DNA from: Mermis nigrescens
Taxonomy: Eukaryota > Nematoda > Enoplea > Mermithida > Mermithidae
DNA length: 64,000 nucleotides
NCBI GenBank assembly: GCA_036768485.1
Contig: JAVLUZ010000144.1
Span: 1,558,620 to 1,622,619, forward strand
Direction of reading: 5' to 3'
Position numbers and translations under genes: made by a program. The notes under the pieces are model-generated. The model made no database searches. It was not told where the DNA came from and saw only the letters and a program-made list of their open reading frames with translations. The number at the start of each line of letters is the position of its first letter. The first letter of the stretch is position 1. This document shows positions 22,934 through 34,932 of this stretch, in pieces.

Positions 22934-22974
22934 CTAGAAAGAAACAGATAGCTATAGTAAAAATCAATGGCCCG

Positions 22975-23380
22975 TCGCACAGGTGCACAAAGTCAGGGTC
23001 GGCAGGGGGTGAAATCCCAAAAAATTCAAAACAGTACATTTAACGTAAACGATTTTTTGCTGTTTTAACGATCAAAATGGTCAAAATAGCCTATAAAACG
23101 TTATTTTGTGGTTATATCGCATTTTAGAGGCATTTTTAGTCCATTTAACTGCATTATATCACTTTTAACACTAAAAAATGCAAAAACTTTTCAGTTTTGA
23201 GCGCTTTTTGAGTAAAAAGTACTTAAAAGTACAAATCTGGCGCAAATAGCCGGAAACATTTTGACATTTTCACTGCTTTTGACCTCAAAAATAATGCAAA
23301 AATTGTTCCATCAGCTCAAAATCGCCGGATAGTACCTAACCGGCTGACCCTTTAGGGCGTAATACCCCCTATTTGCATGA
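22975..23380 (-). repeat. Family F repeat
   Basis: GGTGCACAAAGTCAGGGTCGG, CAAAATGGTCAAAATAGCCT and CAGCTCAAAATCGCCGGATA, ending CCCCTATTTGCATG. It starts about 40 bases upstream of the ARMC8 exon 22846-22933. Confidence 0.75.
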
Positions 23381-23389
23381 ATGGCTCGT

Positions 23390-23645
23390 CGTCTTAAACT
23401 GTAGCCGACATATACTAGCAGGGGAGATGGGGGATCCCCCAACCAAAGTTTGTCGTCCCTTCATCCCCCTGCAAGGTCAGAAAGCTTTTGATCCCGCCCC
23501 CCCCAATTTTGGAAAAAACTTGCAATTTTTGACCGTTTTTAGTGTTTTTTGGCCGTTTTCGGCCAAAAATTGGAGGTCATTTACCCTCCACCCAATGGTC
23601 GGGGACCATCTCCCAAAATTTCGAGCCGTTACATGTATGGCAGTA
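23390..23645 (+). repeat. Family A repeat
   Basis: GCAGGGGAGATGGGGGATCC, CCGTTTTTAGTGTTTTTTGG and TCGAGCCGTTACATGTATGG. Nearly full length. Confidence 0.78.
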
Positions 23646-24229
23646 GCTATCAGATATCAATCTCAATCATTAATAAGTCGCTATGCCTTTTTAACCGAAA
23701 TGACCTTGGAAACTGGTGTAAATGCTGAAATAAGGTAAAAACTGTGTTAATCCACGATGTTGGTGAATTTCAAGCAATTTTTAAGAAAACTTTGGCTTTT
23801 CAACTATTTTGCCACTTTTCAATTCTATAAGGGGGTCTAAACAAACCTCGAAATTATAGGTGCGCAAGGTCAAACTTTTAAGGAGGGGTGAAAATCAAAA
23901 CCTTGACGATAGCTAAGTGTTTTGTAAAAGAATGATTTTACAGCAAAAAACAACGGTATCGCTTTTAAACTATCATTTCTGCATTTTTGACCATTTGTGG
24001 CTAATATATAACCTTTCTGAACTGACAAAGCCTTTTAGGACTATAGAGCATTTTTGAAATCAGAAAAAGAGCTTTTCCTCTTGAGACTCAGAAAGGAGAA
24101 CTATATAGCATTTCTGAACTCACACGGTATGTTTCTGAGTCCAAAAAAGGGTGTTTAGCTAGTTTTCTGAGCCCAAAAAAGGCTGTATAGCTATATTTTT
24201 TGGCAAATATAGCCATATATGTACATGTA

Positions 24230-25470
24230 GTACCTATCAGTCTTTATTAAAGATCACGGGGAGGAATATCCACTCACCCCAACCCCCAAGATATTTCATT
24301 TTTAACGCACATATTATGCATAGTAGGCAATTATATGAAGCCTGGACCGTTTTGTATATAAACCCATGTCTTAAAAATGGATGAAAGTCTGCCCAGACAA
24401 TGCACACGTAATTCTGAGGCCTAATTTGAACAAATTCCTAGATAGTAAGAAATCATCAATACGAGAAAGAAGCAAAAAAGAAATAATGAGGAGAAAAAGA
24501 AAAAAAGGAAAAAATAAAATAAAATAAAAATAAATAAATAAATAACCATGCAAATATTGAAAAAAGAAAGGAAGACAGATATAGAGATGCATCATGCTAT
24601 TAGTAAGAAAGAAACAAAAAGGACACGTAAAATAGCACAAGTATACCTAAAAATAATTATATTATGAGAGATTACATGTTTTATGAGGCGCAAAAGTCTA
24701 AATGAAACAGAAAAGTAGGCAGGATAATAAAACGAAAGCTTACATAAAAAGGTAAGAAAAAAGACGTAGAAGAGGAAGAGAAGAGAAAAAAATTGAAAAA
24801 TCATAAATAGACGAGGTCATCAGAGAGGAACTAGGTTGCTACAGTTTCGTGCCTTTAATCCTCTGACTGTCACTGCGACCTAGCGGCACCAGTCTAGGCG
24901 GCTAGACTGCCTCTCATCGTTAAAAAACGGGAAAAAATCAATTAATTGAATAAATAAATAAAAGAATTAACATTATAGATATTATAAATATTATGATAAA
25001 GGAAAAAGGAACATTTATAGAGAATATATAAATAATTGAAAAATAAATGAAATAATAAACAATAAAAACATTGTAAACCTACACGTGAAATACTGCCGTA
25101 ACTGGCCTGTTCAATCACGTGAGGAAACACAATGAGTAAATAGATAGCGAGAGCAAGACAGGAATAGAAAATCTACATCGATGTGCCCGAATACTATGAA
25201 TACTATAGTAATAGTAATAACATCAATAACAAAAACAATATTTTAAAAGAAAGAAAATAAATAAAATAAAAGAGTGAACTTACGCTTTCGGGGAATTTAA
25301 CAGGGATAAAAAATCAGTAAGAGAAACAATGCAGGACTATCATTTTAAACCTTTTTTAAAGGAGTAGACAATTATTTTATTGACAGCTCAAAACAGCTCT
25401 TGTTTATCTATCACCTATGTACACAGATTTCATAGACCATTTTGAAAAGAAGGAAGCAGCCTAGGTACTA
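24230..25470. other. AT-rich intronic stretch, no gene seen
   Basis: ARMC8 intron between exons 25621 and 22846. Purine-rich AAAGAAAGAAA and AAATAAATAAAT tracts dominate 24460-25270. A small GC-richer island at 24850-24915 (CACTGCGACCTAGCGGCACC) could be part of an old SINE but carries no clear tRNA boxes. Confidence 0.6.
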
Positions 25471-25620
25471 TTGCAGTTAAGTAAGTATACATGATTTTGT
25501 TAAATTCCTTTTTGTAAATAAGTTGTTGTTCTTATCCAAAAATCTGAATGGGAGTGATTTAATCACTTGGAATGAAATGACGCAATAGTTAAAAAGCATA
25601 TCGCTCAAGTCAAGACTCAC

Positions 25621-25696
25621 CCATGGCAACGTAATTGCTGATCTCCTTGTGTCCACGACACAGTGCAGAAAGCACATCGAGCGATATTACTTTAAA
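25621..25696 (-). CDS. ARMC8: ARMC8 exon
   Basis: The acceptor is TGTATTTTAG|TTT and the donor ATGG|GTGAGT. Twenty-five codons plus one base. FKVISLDVLSALCRG aligns with human YKVRMQALKCFSVLAF. Phase 1 at the donor is completed by the CC that opens the next exon. An unrelated open frame on the same strand overlaps the exon and is a shadow. Confidence 0.85.
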
Positions 25697-26194
25697 CTAA
25701 AATACAGAGATAAGCGAAAATCGAAAAATTAATTCTTAAACATGAAAAATTAACCACTAACTCATTTAGCAAAAAAGTCGTTATTTGCCACAGAAAATAT
25801 CCAGAAAATTCTAAATTTTGAATTTCTTCATAAATAATTTTTTCATTACTAAGACGTCAGATAGTCCCACAGGGAGGCCCTGTCAGACGATTTCAAATTT
25901 AAGGAAGATTTTCTGCATCATTTTCAAGGAAGAAATGGGTAAATCACTCATATTTTTACCAGTGAAGTGCCTAAAATTGAATCAAAATCTAAAAAGTCAC
26001 AATTTTTCATTTATTCATCAATTATAATTCATACATATGTGGATAATTTATTAAATGAAATTTGTTTATCGATCATAATCAATAAATTTTCTAGATAGAA
26101 ATTACAAAACGAAGTCAAAATATACTTATTTAATGTTACAAAAATCTATCTCATCGAATATCGATATTTTAAATAGCTTCATAGTATACTCGAA

Positions 26195-26415
26195 ATTTTC
26201 GGGGTCCCGGTCATTTTTAGGGTAGGGGGTACATGACCTCCAATTTTTGGCCAAAAACGGCAAAAAAACGCCTAAAAACAGTCGAAAAAATTGATTTTTC
26301 AAAAAACCTTGATGGGGTCAAAAATTTCCGGGCTTTGGGGAGGGATGGGGGGACGTCCGACTTGGGGGACGTCTGACTTTGGGTGGAGGGATCCCCCATC
26401 CCCCTGTTATCCATC
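26195..26415 (-). repeat. Family A repeat
   Basis: GTCATTTTTAGGGTAGGGGG, CCAATTTTTGGCCAAAAACG and GATCCCCCATCCCCCTGTTA. Inverted relative to the 23390 copy. Confidence 0.75.
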
Positions 26416-26504
26416 ATATAACTCGAGAAAAGCATGAACACCAAATTTTCTGGTCTCGAATTCTGAGATTCCTTCTTTCTAACTCTGACCTGGTTTATCT
26501 TCAA

Positions 26505-27270
26505 TATGGACCATGCATGCACACGGTCAAAAGTTCTAAAAGATGAAGGATAAATCGAGTTTCCCTGAGGAAAATGATTAGTTAATTTTGCAATTTAATG
26601 TCAAATATAGATGTTTAATTCGTTGTATTTTATTCTTCATGAATTTCTGTGGTTTAATTTGCATGAGAACAAATAAGAATAAGAGCGATGGAAAGACCTG
26701 TAACATCAAACATATACGAAATAATGGAAGAAAAAGTGTATCGATAAATGAATTGAACAGTTTACTGCATACATGAGCAGCTAGAAAATTATGTGTGGGA
26801 AGGCGAAATCGCCAAAAATTGCCAACAACAATATTTAAACAAAGGATTTGTTTCTACGTCAAGAAAAATATGATGAGAATAATATAAAAATAGGAAAAAT
26901 GAATAGGATTCAGAAAAATAGAATTAAAAAAATAGAATAAAGTAATAGTTATAATAATAAAATAATAATTAACTAATACGTAACTAATAAGTAATAATTA
27001 ATAGAACTAAAAATAGAATTCTAGGGTCTGCAGTAATCCGCGGGGGTATTTCAGCTTCTGTGGGGATGTTTATCCCCACAACCTTCCACGCCCACGTGTG
27101 GTCTACTGCCTGGAAAATAAGTATTTGTACTTTAAATTATGCGCTTAGGCGTCGTTTGACGCTTTTTCATGGTTGAGCAATAGGTTTGGTCCCAAAACGG
27201 CTCGAGGGGAATGCCTTTCAAAAGCATGGCAGAAAGATACGCCCATACCCCCACAGTGTGCATGTGTAAT
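26505..27270 (-). repeat. Family E repeat, with inserted AT-rich sequence
   Basis: GCATGCACACGGTCAAAAGT at the left and GCTCGAGGGGAATGCC..GTGTGCATGTG at the right define family E. The inside includes TTCATGAATTTCTGTGG. Between them, 26880-27010 is simple AT-rich sequence with no feature seen. Confidence 0.7.
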
Positions 27271-27474
27271 ATAGACCGAAGGCCAGCTCAATCGAATGTG
27301 AAATGCATCGGATCAGACGGCCACGCACGATAGTAGATAAATGTTTATCTCTTTGTTTGGATTTCTCCTACAGAATTTTTCAAAATTATATGACCACAAA
27401 GCTTTCTCATTAGAGAAGAGTCGCTTTTTTGACCAATCCCCGCCTCCAAAGGACATTTAATGCCAGGAAATCAC

Positions 27475-27555
27475 CTGCAACACGCTGCTAAACAACGAAG
27501 GTGCGAATAGATCAATCGCTCCGAGTCGGAACAACAATTCTTGATATGATCGAAG
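27475..27555 (-). CDS. ARMC8: ARMC8 exon
   Basis: The acceptor is CCTTTCCCAG|CTT and the donor TTGCAG|GTGATT. Twenty-seven codons, phase 0 at both ends. SYQELLFRLGAIDLFAPSL corresponds to human ARMC8 DHQTILFNHGAVQNIAHLL. The exon is too short to stand out as an open frame; order and phase identify it. Confidence 0.85.
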
Positions 27556-27844
27556 CTGGGAAAGGAAATAAAAGTTCATAGCTTCAAAGACGTAAACACT
27601 TTTTGATACAAAAAAATTAATAGGAAAAAAACGAAGAGTAATTTTACAGGCAAGATTAAAAACGACAGAAAAGAAAGCTTTTAAATTACATTTAGGGATA
27701 AAAAGACTTAATTATGCAAAGAGTTTGGAAAAAATAATTTGTCCAGAATCTGAAGCATGGTTCTACAATTCAAATTGTTTCAAGATACTTAGGAGGGACA
27801 ACAGCAGGATTCGAGCGGATAATGCTCAATCCTCTCCGCAGGGG

Positions 27845-28395
27845 TACATACAGAGCCGTATCCAGGATTCGGCCAAGGTGGGAGAGGGGGGGTGGACCCA
27901 ACATAAATTGGTCTGTATCTCGGAAATTTGTCGGTATAGCTCGCAAAGACCCCGCATTTTTCTACATGCTTTCTCCATTAAAATAATTGAATTCGAACGT
28001 TTTCTTAAAGTTTTTCTACTCAAAACACTTTAAAAAAGTGTCATTTTTGGTCCCGCTTGCGCCAAAATGATAGAAAATACTTCACATCTGGCGCGAAGCG
28101 CGAAAGTCTGATGATTTAAAGTCAAGGACAGTAAATTTTTTCAAGCTTTCGTGTATTATCTTACCTTTCAATATTTTTCTCCGGCCAAGAGGCAGGCATG
28201 TAGCTGTAGGGAAATTCAGAAAAAAATCGGAAAAATAGGACTTTTTAGACATATTTTGTGCTATTTTTGGCCTTTTTGGGCTTGCTCACCTCAGAATTGG
28301 TGTTGGTCCCCCCTCAAAATAGGACGGCCAGCTACGTGCCTGCAAAGAGGGGGAGGGCGGCCGCCCCCGCCCCTTAAATACGGCCCTGGGTACAT
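27845..28395 (+). repeat. Family D repeat
   Basis: AGAGCCGTATCCAGGATTCG, hairpin-like GGCGCGAAGCGC at 28090, then CAGCTACGTGCCTGC and GGGCGGCCGCCCCCGC with a final ACGGCCCTGGGTACAT. The ARMC8 exon at 27475 lies about 290 bases to the left. Confidence 0.68.
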
Positions 28396-28939
28396 ATATT
28401 TCGCCATTCCATTTATTTCACGATTTCACATCTACCTCAAATAAGCATAAGAGTGAAGAGGAATCATCGCTTCCCCAGATCTTCATGAATCCTGAATTAA
28501 AATGATTGACTGAAATTTTTAATTGATAACAGAATATTTAACTATAATTTCGAATAATTTGTTTACCTTCCCTTTAAAATTTTTAGCCGTTACTTACACG
28601 TATACGTGAACAAGTGTACGCCGTAATATCAGTTCTCAAGCTGTTGCTTAAGGCTAATTATGTTTTCTAATATCGAAAATTGAGACATGCTTACAATTAG
28701 AAGCTGAAAATATGTAGCTTCTCTTCGGACATTAAAAATCACCAAATTAACTTTGCAATGCAACACCGTTAAGTAATTAAGCCCTAAATTTTAGGAACCG
28801 GAGTAATGCATAGACTCGGATGAATTCCAATGCGAATACAGGTGAATCTGTGTCAGGCACTGTAGATATTCGATATATCTTATTCTAGCAAAAATACCTA
28901 AACGTGGACCTAGAGAAATTATTACGTGATTAAACTCAC

Positions 28940-29032
28940 TACGCATGATTTTATTAATATCTGTCCGACAAATTCGAGAGAAAAATTCGATTTTCGTCCA
29001 GCCTTCAATAGAATTTCGACCGTTTGATCATC
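28940..29032 (-). CDS. ARMC8: ARMC8 exon
   Basis: The acceptor TTTTTTAG|GAT has a long T tract. The donor is GTA|GTGAGT. Thirty-one codons, phase 0 at both ends. DDQTVEILL and SLEFVGQIL align with human ARMC8 ATVIPHLM and TQEYICQIF. Similarity is moderate, but phase, order and length all fit. Confidence 0.82.
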
Positions 29033-29106
29033 CTAAAAAAATGCATTAAAATATAGCAAGATTTTGGCGATCAAATGATGCTTCCGATCTTCACGCTTTG
29101 AGTTAC

Positions 29107-29204
29107 TTTGTAAATAAGCTCAAGCGGGAAGCTTGATGAACAAACAATAGAACGTAAAGCCCGTAAGCAAGCTTCGACGAGCTGTGCGTCTGAAGACCTG
29201 ATGT
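29107..29204 (-). CDS. ARMC8: ARMC8 exon
   Basis: The acceptor is TTTCTAG|AC and the donor TACAAA|GTAACT. The first two bases complete the split codon from the previous exon, and 32 codons follow. The peptide QLVEACLRALRSI matches human ARMC8 FIEACLRCLRTI, and FPLELIYK matches the following TPEELLYT. The intron to the next exon is only 74 bp, in contrast to the multi-kilobase introns around it. Confidence 0.92.
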
Positions 29205-29224
29205 CTAGAAATATGTAAATAATC

Positions 29225-29825
29225 ATACATGCACACGGTCAAAAGTTCTGGGAGGTGGGGTGTTTCATTGGGGGTGAATGAGCAATTTTCTACCTATTTA
29301 ATGTTAAATTTTGACGCATTTTTACACTTAATTCGTTTTGTTTTATTCTTCATGAATAGTTATGGTTAAAATTGCATGAAAACAGTAACGATAAGGGCGA
29401 TTAAATGAACTGCAGCATCAAAAAATGCAAAATAATGCAAGATAATTGTCTGAATGAATTAAATGGACAGTCTATTGCTCAACAGGCACGTGTCTCTGGT
29501 GAGAATGGGGGGTTCGGACCCCCAGAATTCAAAAAAATCGGCAAAATAGAGATTTTTTTAACGTTATTTTGTGCTACATATTTTTGGTCTTTTTGCGCTT
29601 AATCTTACCAAAATTGGTGTTGTCCCCCCAAATAGGACGGCCAGCTACGTGCCCGCTGCTCAAAACAATTAGTACCTGAAAATATACTGTTAGGCGTCAT
29701 TTAATGCTTTTTCATGGCTCGAGCAACAGGTTTGGTCCCAAAACGGCCTGAGAGGGGTATATGCCTTCCAAAACTTGTGGCAGAGAAGAAATCCCCCATA
29801 CCCCCTCCAAGTGTGCATGTGTGTA
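29225..29825 (-). repeat. Family E repeat
   Basis: TACATGCACACGGTCAAAAG to CCCCTCCAAGTGTGCATGTG. It is interrupted at about 29480-29660 by a fragment with CCAGCTACGTGCC, which recurs at 19890 and 28330. It starts 20 bases from the ARMC8 exon 29107-29204. Confidence 0.7.
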
Positions 29826-30214
29826 AATAATGTACAAATCAATTCACAATTATAATCGTACAACGCATTTAGAGTAAAAGAGCAATTGGATATAAAAGCT
29901 TTGACTGTTTTCTTAAAGAATTGACTAACAGTCTAACGGAAGAGCGCAAATAAACATCGACAAAAATACTTTGATGCTAAAAACAAAAGCGATGCTAAAA
30001 ATATGATTAAAATTATGAAAAATTAAATAATAGCATGGCCTAGAATAAGCTCAAATCGACATCAGTTGATTCTTAACAAAACCAGAGTTAAAAATCCCCT
30101 AATGTTGAACCAAATTTGCTTTGTTCAGCTTTTTTTGCGATCAACGAAAAAACAAGCTACATAACTTTTAATTTTTAATCAAAAGCAAAGCATGCTCTTC
30201 TTTCCATCACATAT

Positions 30215-30790
30215 AGGTCACATCCATACAGATCCCCCATCCGAAGTAAGTCGTCCCCAACCCCTCAAAAGCTAAAAAATTTTTACCTTCTCCCGATTTT
30301 CGAAAAAAATGAAAGATTTTTGGCCGACTTTGGCCAAAAACTGGAGGTCATTTCACGGTTTTTTTTGCATTCGGCAAAGATTTTTCCCGATGTACAAAGA
30401 CTTTCCGGGACCGTTTTCGGACATGTATATACATATACAAAGATTTTTGGGAAGGCAAAAGCTGTAAAAGTCGCAAAAATTTTCGACGCTTCGCCCCGAA
30501 ATGAAAAAAAATTGTGTATTGACCGAATTTGCATTTCGAGAGGAAAAATGTCAAATTATTTCGGCGATTTGCGTCGTTTTAAGAAAATTTCTATATTTTT
30601 CACCGTCATAAACCCGAAAATTTGATGAAATACACTAACAAAGGTCGAAAAACCCTGTTTTACCACGCTGAGAGCGCTATTGTGCCATATTATAGTACCC
30701 ACAAATTTGAATGTACAAAATGTACAAAGACTTTTGGAAACCATCTTCGTATATGTACGAAGGGACCTTGTACAAAAAAACACTGGGTTA
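30215..30790 (+). repeat. Family A fragment joined to family C
   Basis: Family A (CGTCCCCAACCCCTC to GGAGGTCATTTC) runs straight into family C (TTTTTTGCATTCGGCAAAG) at about 30356, ending CGAAGGGACCTTGTAC. It supports the view that A and C can form one unit. Confidence 0.72.
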
Positions 30791-30869
30791 ATATTGATAT
30801 GTTAATAATATCAATTAATAACATTATTAACATTAATAATCATGTTAGGTTAATTGATTTAATGCGCAC

Positions 30870-31071
30870 TCTCTATCAAAACAGGAAGCGTTCCGCTATC
30901 GATCAAGAGTCTTGTCTGATCCTGACTTCCTTTGGCTAAACTTCCGATTACAATTACGGCGTCTATTCTAAGTTGAGCACCGAAAATTTCGTTATTTATC
31001 GTTCTAAGTAAGCTGAAAAGCTGAATATTTAAACCTGAGATGAGGCCGTTATCAATAACCAAGGACTTACA
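30870..31071 (-). CDS. ARMC8: ARMC8 exon, first armadillo repeats
   Basis: The frame codes SLVIDNGLISGLN, then LRTINNEIFGAQLRIDAV and VIGSLAKGSQDQTRLLIDSG. These correspond to human ARMC8 LIVLGAVPRLLYLLQQ, TECAVVLGSLAMGT and SLLDCHIIPALL. An in-frame TAA lies just upstream, so the exon must open after it. The only nearby AG is the purine-rich TAAAAG at 31072, which makes the start the least certain point. The donor GAGA|GTGCGC leaves phase 1, which the next exon completes. Confidence 0.88.
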
Positions 31072-31214
31072 CTTTTACGAAGTCATGTTTGAACACATTT
31101 TCTTTTTGAACATTGCTGCCAATGACTCCATTCTTTAGCTTGCTGTAGAAAAAATCGATTCGTTTTAGCATAGGAAAACGTCGTAGTCGAATTGAGGGTC
31201 AGTATAGCTAGGGG

Positions 31215-31440
31215 CATACATGTAACAGGGGAGATAAGGGATACTTCACCCAAAGTCGGTTGTCCCCTCATCCCCCAGAACCAGAAAAACTTGGACCACT
31301 CCCCTGATTTAAAAAAATGAATTTGGCCATTCTCAGGTAATTTTCAGCCATTTTTGGCAAAAAATTTTATACTTACCCTCCCCTCCCCCGAAACGGCCGG
31401 GGGCCCCAACCAAGATTTTGAGCCGTTGCATGCATATATG
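31215..31440 (+). repeat. Family A repeat
   Basis: GGCATACATGTAACAGGGG to TTTTGAGCCGTTGCATGC. It lies upstream (on the gene's strand) of the first well-supported ARMC8 exon. Confidence 0.75.
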
Positions 31441-32169
31441 CTTGGAGATCAGATCAAAGGGAGATCTTCACTGAGCCAAAATAGTCTGTGAGCCGTTACA
31501 TATATGCTTGGAGGTCAGGTCAAAGGGAGATCTTTACTGAGCCGAAATGGTGTGTGAACTTGGAAAATGCTAAAAAAATAGCACAAAACTTATTAACTCG
31601 ATGTCGCAGCTTCTGGTAAACAAATTCTATCCTAGCACTTTCGCATAGCTTTTCTAGTTTCTATACATTTTCGGACCTCCTTAATTTATTCTTATTTCCC
31701 CTAAAAATTCTCCCCTCTTATCCTACGGCGAGTCACACGATCATGAATCCACTAAAGTGCACGTCTGACTGTTAGTCCCTGCCTATTATGTTAAGTAGCG
31801 AAAAGGGATTTGAAAATGAGATTCAGTATGTGTGACTGAGGAAAGAAGAATAGATCATAAATTTACGTTCTTGGGCTCAATACACGATCGATATAGAGTA
31901 AGTACCATGTATTGTTTATGCTATTGTTCAGCAATTTATTAGAAAGTCTGTTTTTTGAAGCAGATGCGTAGAAAATATTGCGAGAAGTCTTGAAGAAGCA
32001 CGGCAGACATGGATTTAGCAAATTGTAGCACACAAACTAGAAGTTTAACTCCATTTTTCGTTCAGATAAAAACTGATAAAAATCTGATGTGTGAATTAAA
32101 CTTCTCGCCCAAGTCCAATGCACCTATCGTTGCATTAATTTTTTAAGAAGTACTACAATATGCTATGCG

Positions 32170-32820
32170 TGCATGCAGGCCCGTATCTAGGGTTGGGGCA
32201 CACATTCCCATAGGGGGTGAGGGGAGGTATTACCCCCATCTCAGGGTCCCAGACTTGAATCACTGGCGGACAATTTTGAGCTATCAAACATTTTTTTGCA
32301 TGATTTTTGGTACAAAAGCAGCGAAAATGTTAAAATGTTTTTCCGCGCTTCGCGCCGACTAATACATTTCTGTTTTGTTTACCCATAAAATACCTAGAAT
32401 GAACTTAAAATGATCTAAAAAGTCAACATTTCTGATGAATTCTTATATTTTTTACTTACAAGAGTGACGAAACTAGTCAGAATGGGACAAAAAGTAGTTA
32501 CAAATGCAGTTATTCACATTAAAACATGCTATATAGGATGTTTTAGCCATTTTTCATATTTGACCTGCAAAAAAGGCTAGGCTCTAAATTTAGTGGTCGT
32601 AAATTGTGGGATTTCACCCCCCCCCTGAACTTTCGACCTTGGAAAACTATGGGGTGGGGTAAAGAGGAAAACCTGAAATTGTTTTTAGGATTTTCAGCTA
32701 TGAAACTATATAGGTTTTTAATGTTCCCCAACGTAAAAATACTCATATTTCCGGCGCTTCGCGCCATTAATTCAATTAAAGTTATTATTTACTACATTTT
32801 AGAATGTTTTTGAGATGAAA
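32170..32820 (+). repeat. Family D and related fragments with two GGCGC hairpins
   Basis: GCATGCAGGCCCGTATCTAG, the hairpin variant GCGCTTCGCGCC at 32344, and GGCGCTTCGCGCC at 32754. Related sequence occurs at 1540-1870. No gene. Confidence 0.62.
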
Positions 32821-32929
32821 TTTTTCGCGATATCTAATTTATTACATTTCTTATTTTAAAAAAGGTGCGAAATTGAGTGCAAGAGCATAAAACGTGTAAA
32901 TTGTGTATTTTATTGTTTATGTATGTTTA

Positions 32930-33455
32930 ATCACACATGCACACTGAGGGTGTGGAGGGAAGAGGGTATCCCAACCACAACTTATGGAAGGCATACCCCC
33001 TCAGGCCGTTTTGGGACCAGACCTGCTGCTCGAACCATGAAAAAGCGTTTAATGATGTCCAACAGTAAAGTTTAGGTATATACACTACTAATTTTTCGAG
33101 CAGTACTTCATTAATTAATTAATTTAATTATTTTGTAATTAATAATTAATTAAATAGGTAATTAATTAATAACTAATTTGTAAATAATGCAATTAATTCT
33201 TCCAGACAAATTTCTTTCATTATTTTGTACACTTTTTAATGTTACAAGTCATTTCATCAACCTTAACGTTACTGTTTTCATGCGAATTTAACCATAAATA
33301 TTCATGAAAAATGAAATAAAACAAATTAGGTATCAAAATTTGTCAAAATTTTAACATTAAACAGGTAGAAAATTACTCATTCACCCCCCACCTCCCCCCG
33401 AAGGAAAACCAGTTTACCCTCCTCCCAGAACTTTTGACCGTGTGCATGTATGTAT
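32930..33455 (+). repeat. Family E repeat, complete
   Basis: ACACATGCACACTGAGGG at the left, TTTTGACCGTGTGCATGTAT at the right. The inside includes GTTTTGGGACCAGACCTGCT and an AT-rich TTAATTAA tract (33115-33190). Confidence 0.75.
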
Positions 33456-34229
33456 AAGTTTAATTTAATTTTATTTCATTGTTTATTTACACTTTTTGCC
33501 TTTAAACCGCTCAAAACCGCTAAAAGTTAAGTTAGACATAGAGAACATATCAAATTTTTACCGGCGCTCCGCACCAGATTAGTCATTTTCTTCGTGTTTT
33601 TGTTCGCAAAACACAAAGATTGAGTACAAAAACAAAAGTTGAGAAGTTGTTCAAGAATCGAATGATGGGAAATCAGTTCAGAAAAAAATTTGAACGATAG
33701 ATTTCGTGCATATGATTATGAAGTAAAAAATTTGAATTTTTTCTAATTTCTCTTCGTCATTGTATAGAGCTCGCCGAGAAACGTTCAAAATACCTTTATT
33801 TTTGTCTATCTCCTAATGATTCTCGAAATATATCCCACTCCAAAATTTGCGATTCCCCGCTGAAATAAAATCCTGAATACGGGGCTGAATGCATGCATAG
33901 TCTGGTAATAGCGAAGAGTATAGGTGTAAAACCGCACTTTTTCTAAAATGCCTCTCTAGGGTCTTAAAACGATGGAGTTGCGTCATTCCTATGATAATAA
34001 TATTTCTTTCTTCTACATCATAAAAACATAAATTTCAAAAACATTCGAGTAAGTTGAACAAAATGAGTAAGCATCAAAAATTTAGCACTTTGAGCCAAAA
34101 AAAGTCGCTAAACCGCTTGAAGTACTTTTTTTTCATTTTTTTATAAAATTAAAAATTCTGGGATTAGCGCAGGGGAAGGGGGCGGAGGCAGACATTCGCG
34201 TAAGGGGAGAAGGGGTGAGAGGAGGCCTC

Positions 34230-34615
34230 TTACGCACATGCACACTGGGAAATACGAGGCCCCTAACAGGACTTTTGAAAGGCATACCTTGTCAGCCCGT
34301 CTTGGAAAAAAACTACTGCTCAAAGCACGAAAAAGCGTATATTCCTTTTTTAGCGGTATAACGTTCAATTCGTTTTCCACATACTTTTCTTCCATTATTG
34401 AATATTTCGTATAATATTGAGTTTCACGTCATTCTAACGCCCATATTGTTATTTGTTTTCATGTGAATTTAACCACAAAATTCATGAAAAATAAAATACA
34501 ACGAATTAGGATTCAAAATTTGACATTAAACAGCAAAATTAAATATTCATTACCCATCCCCCATGAAACTCGGTTTATCTCCTACCAGAATTTTTGACCA
34601 TGTGCATTTAAGTCC
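34230..34615 (+). repeat. Family E repeat, shortened
   Basis: GCACATGCACACTGGGAAAT to TTTTTGACCATGTGCATTT, with the inner half partly lost. Confidence 0.7.
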
Positions 34616-34932
34616 TCTTAGGGTCCGAGACCCGAGTCACAGTCAGGCGATTTTGAGCTATCGAATATTTTTTGAATGACTTCAGGGATCGAAAGTAGCG
34701 AACATGTCAAAATTTTCAAAATACATAAGTTCCGTTTACCCGTGAACGCTTAGAATAAATTGGAATGATCCAAAAAGCCTAGTCTTTCTATGAATAATAC
34801 TTGTATTTCTAATGATCACTGATCAAAGCGACTAAACAAGTCAAAGTGGGTACCTACCTACCTACATAATTACTCCCGCTGTAACGACCGAAATTTAGGT
34901 ACTACAACATACCTAGCAAGTTAGGTAAAAAT

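Noticed and set aside
24850..24915. GC-richer patch that could be a tRNA or tRNA-derived SINE
   Set aside because: No convincing A and B boxes or cloverleaf could be drawn.
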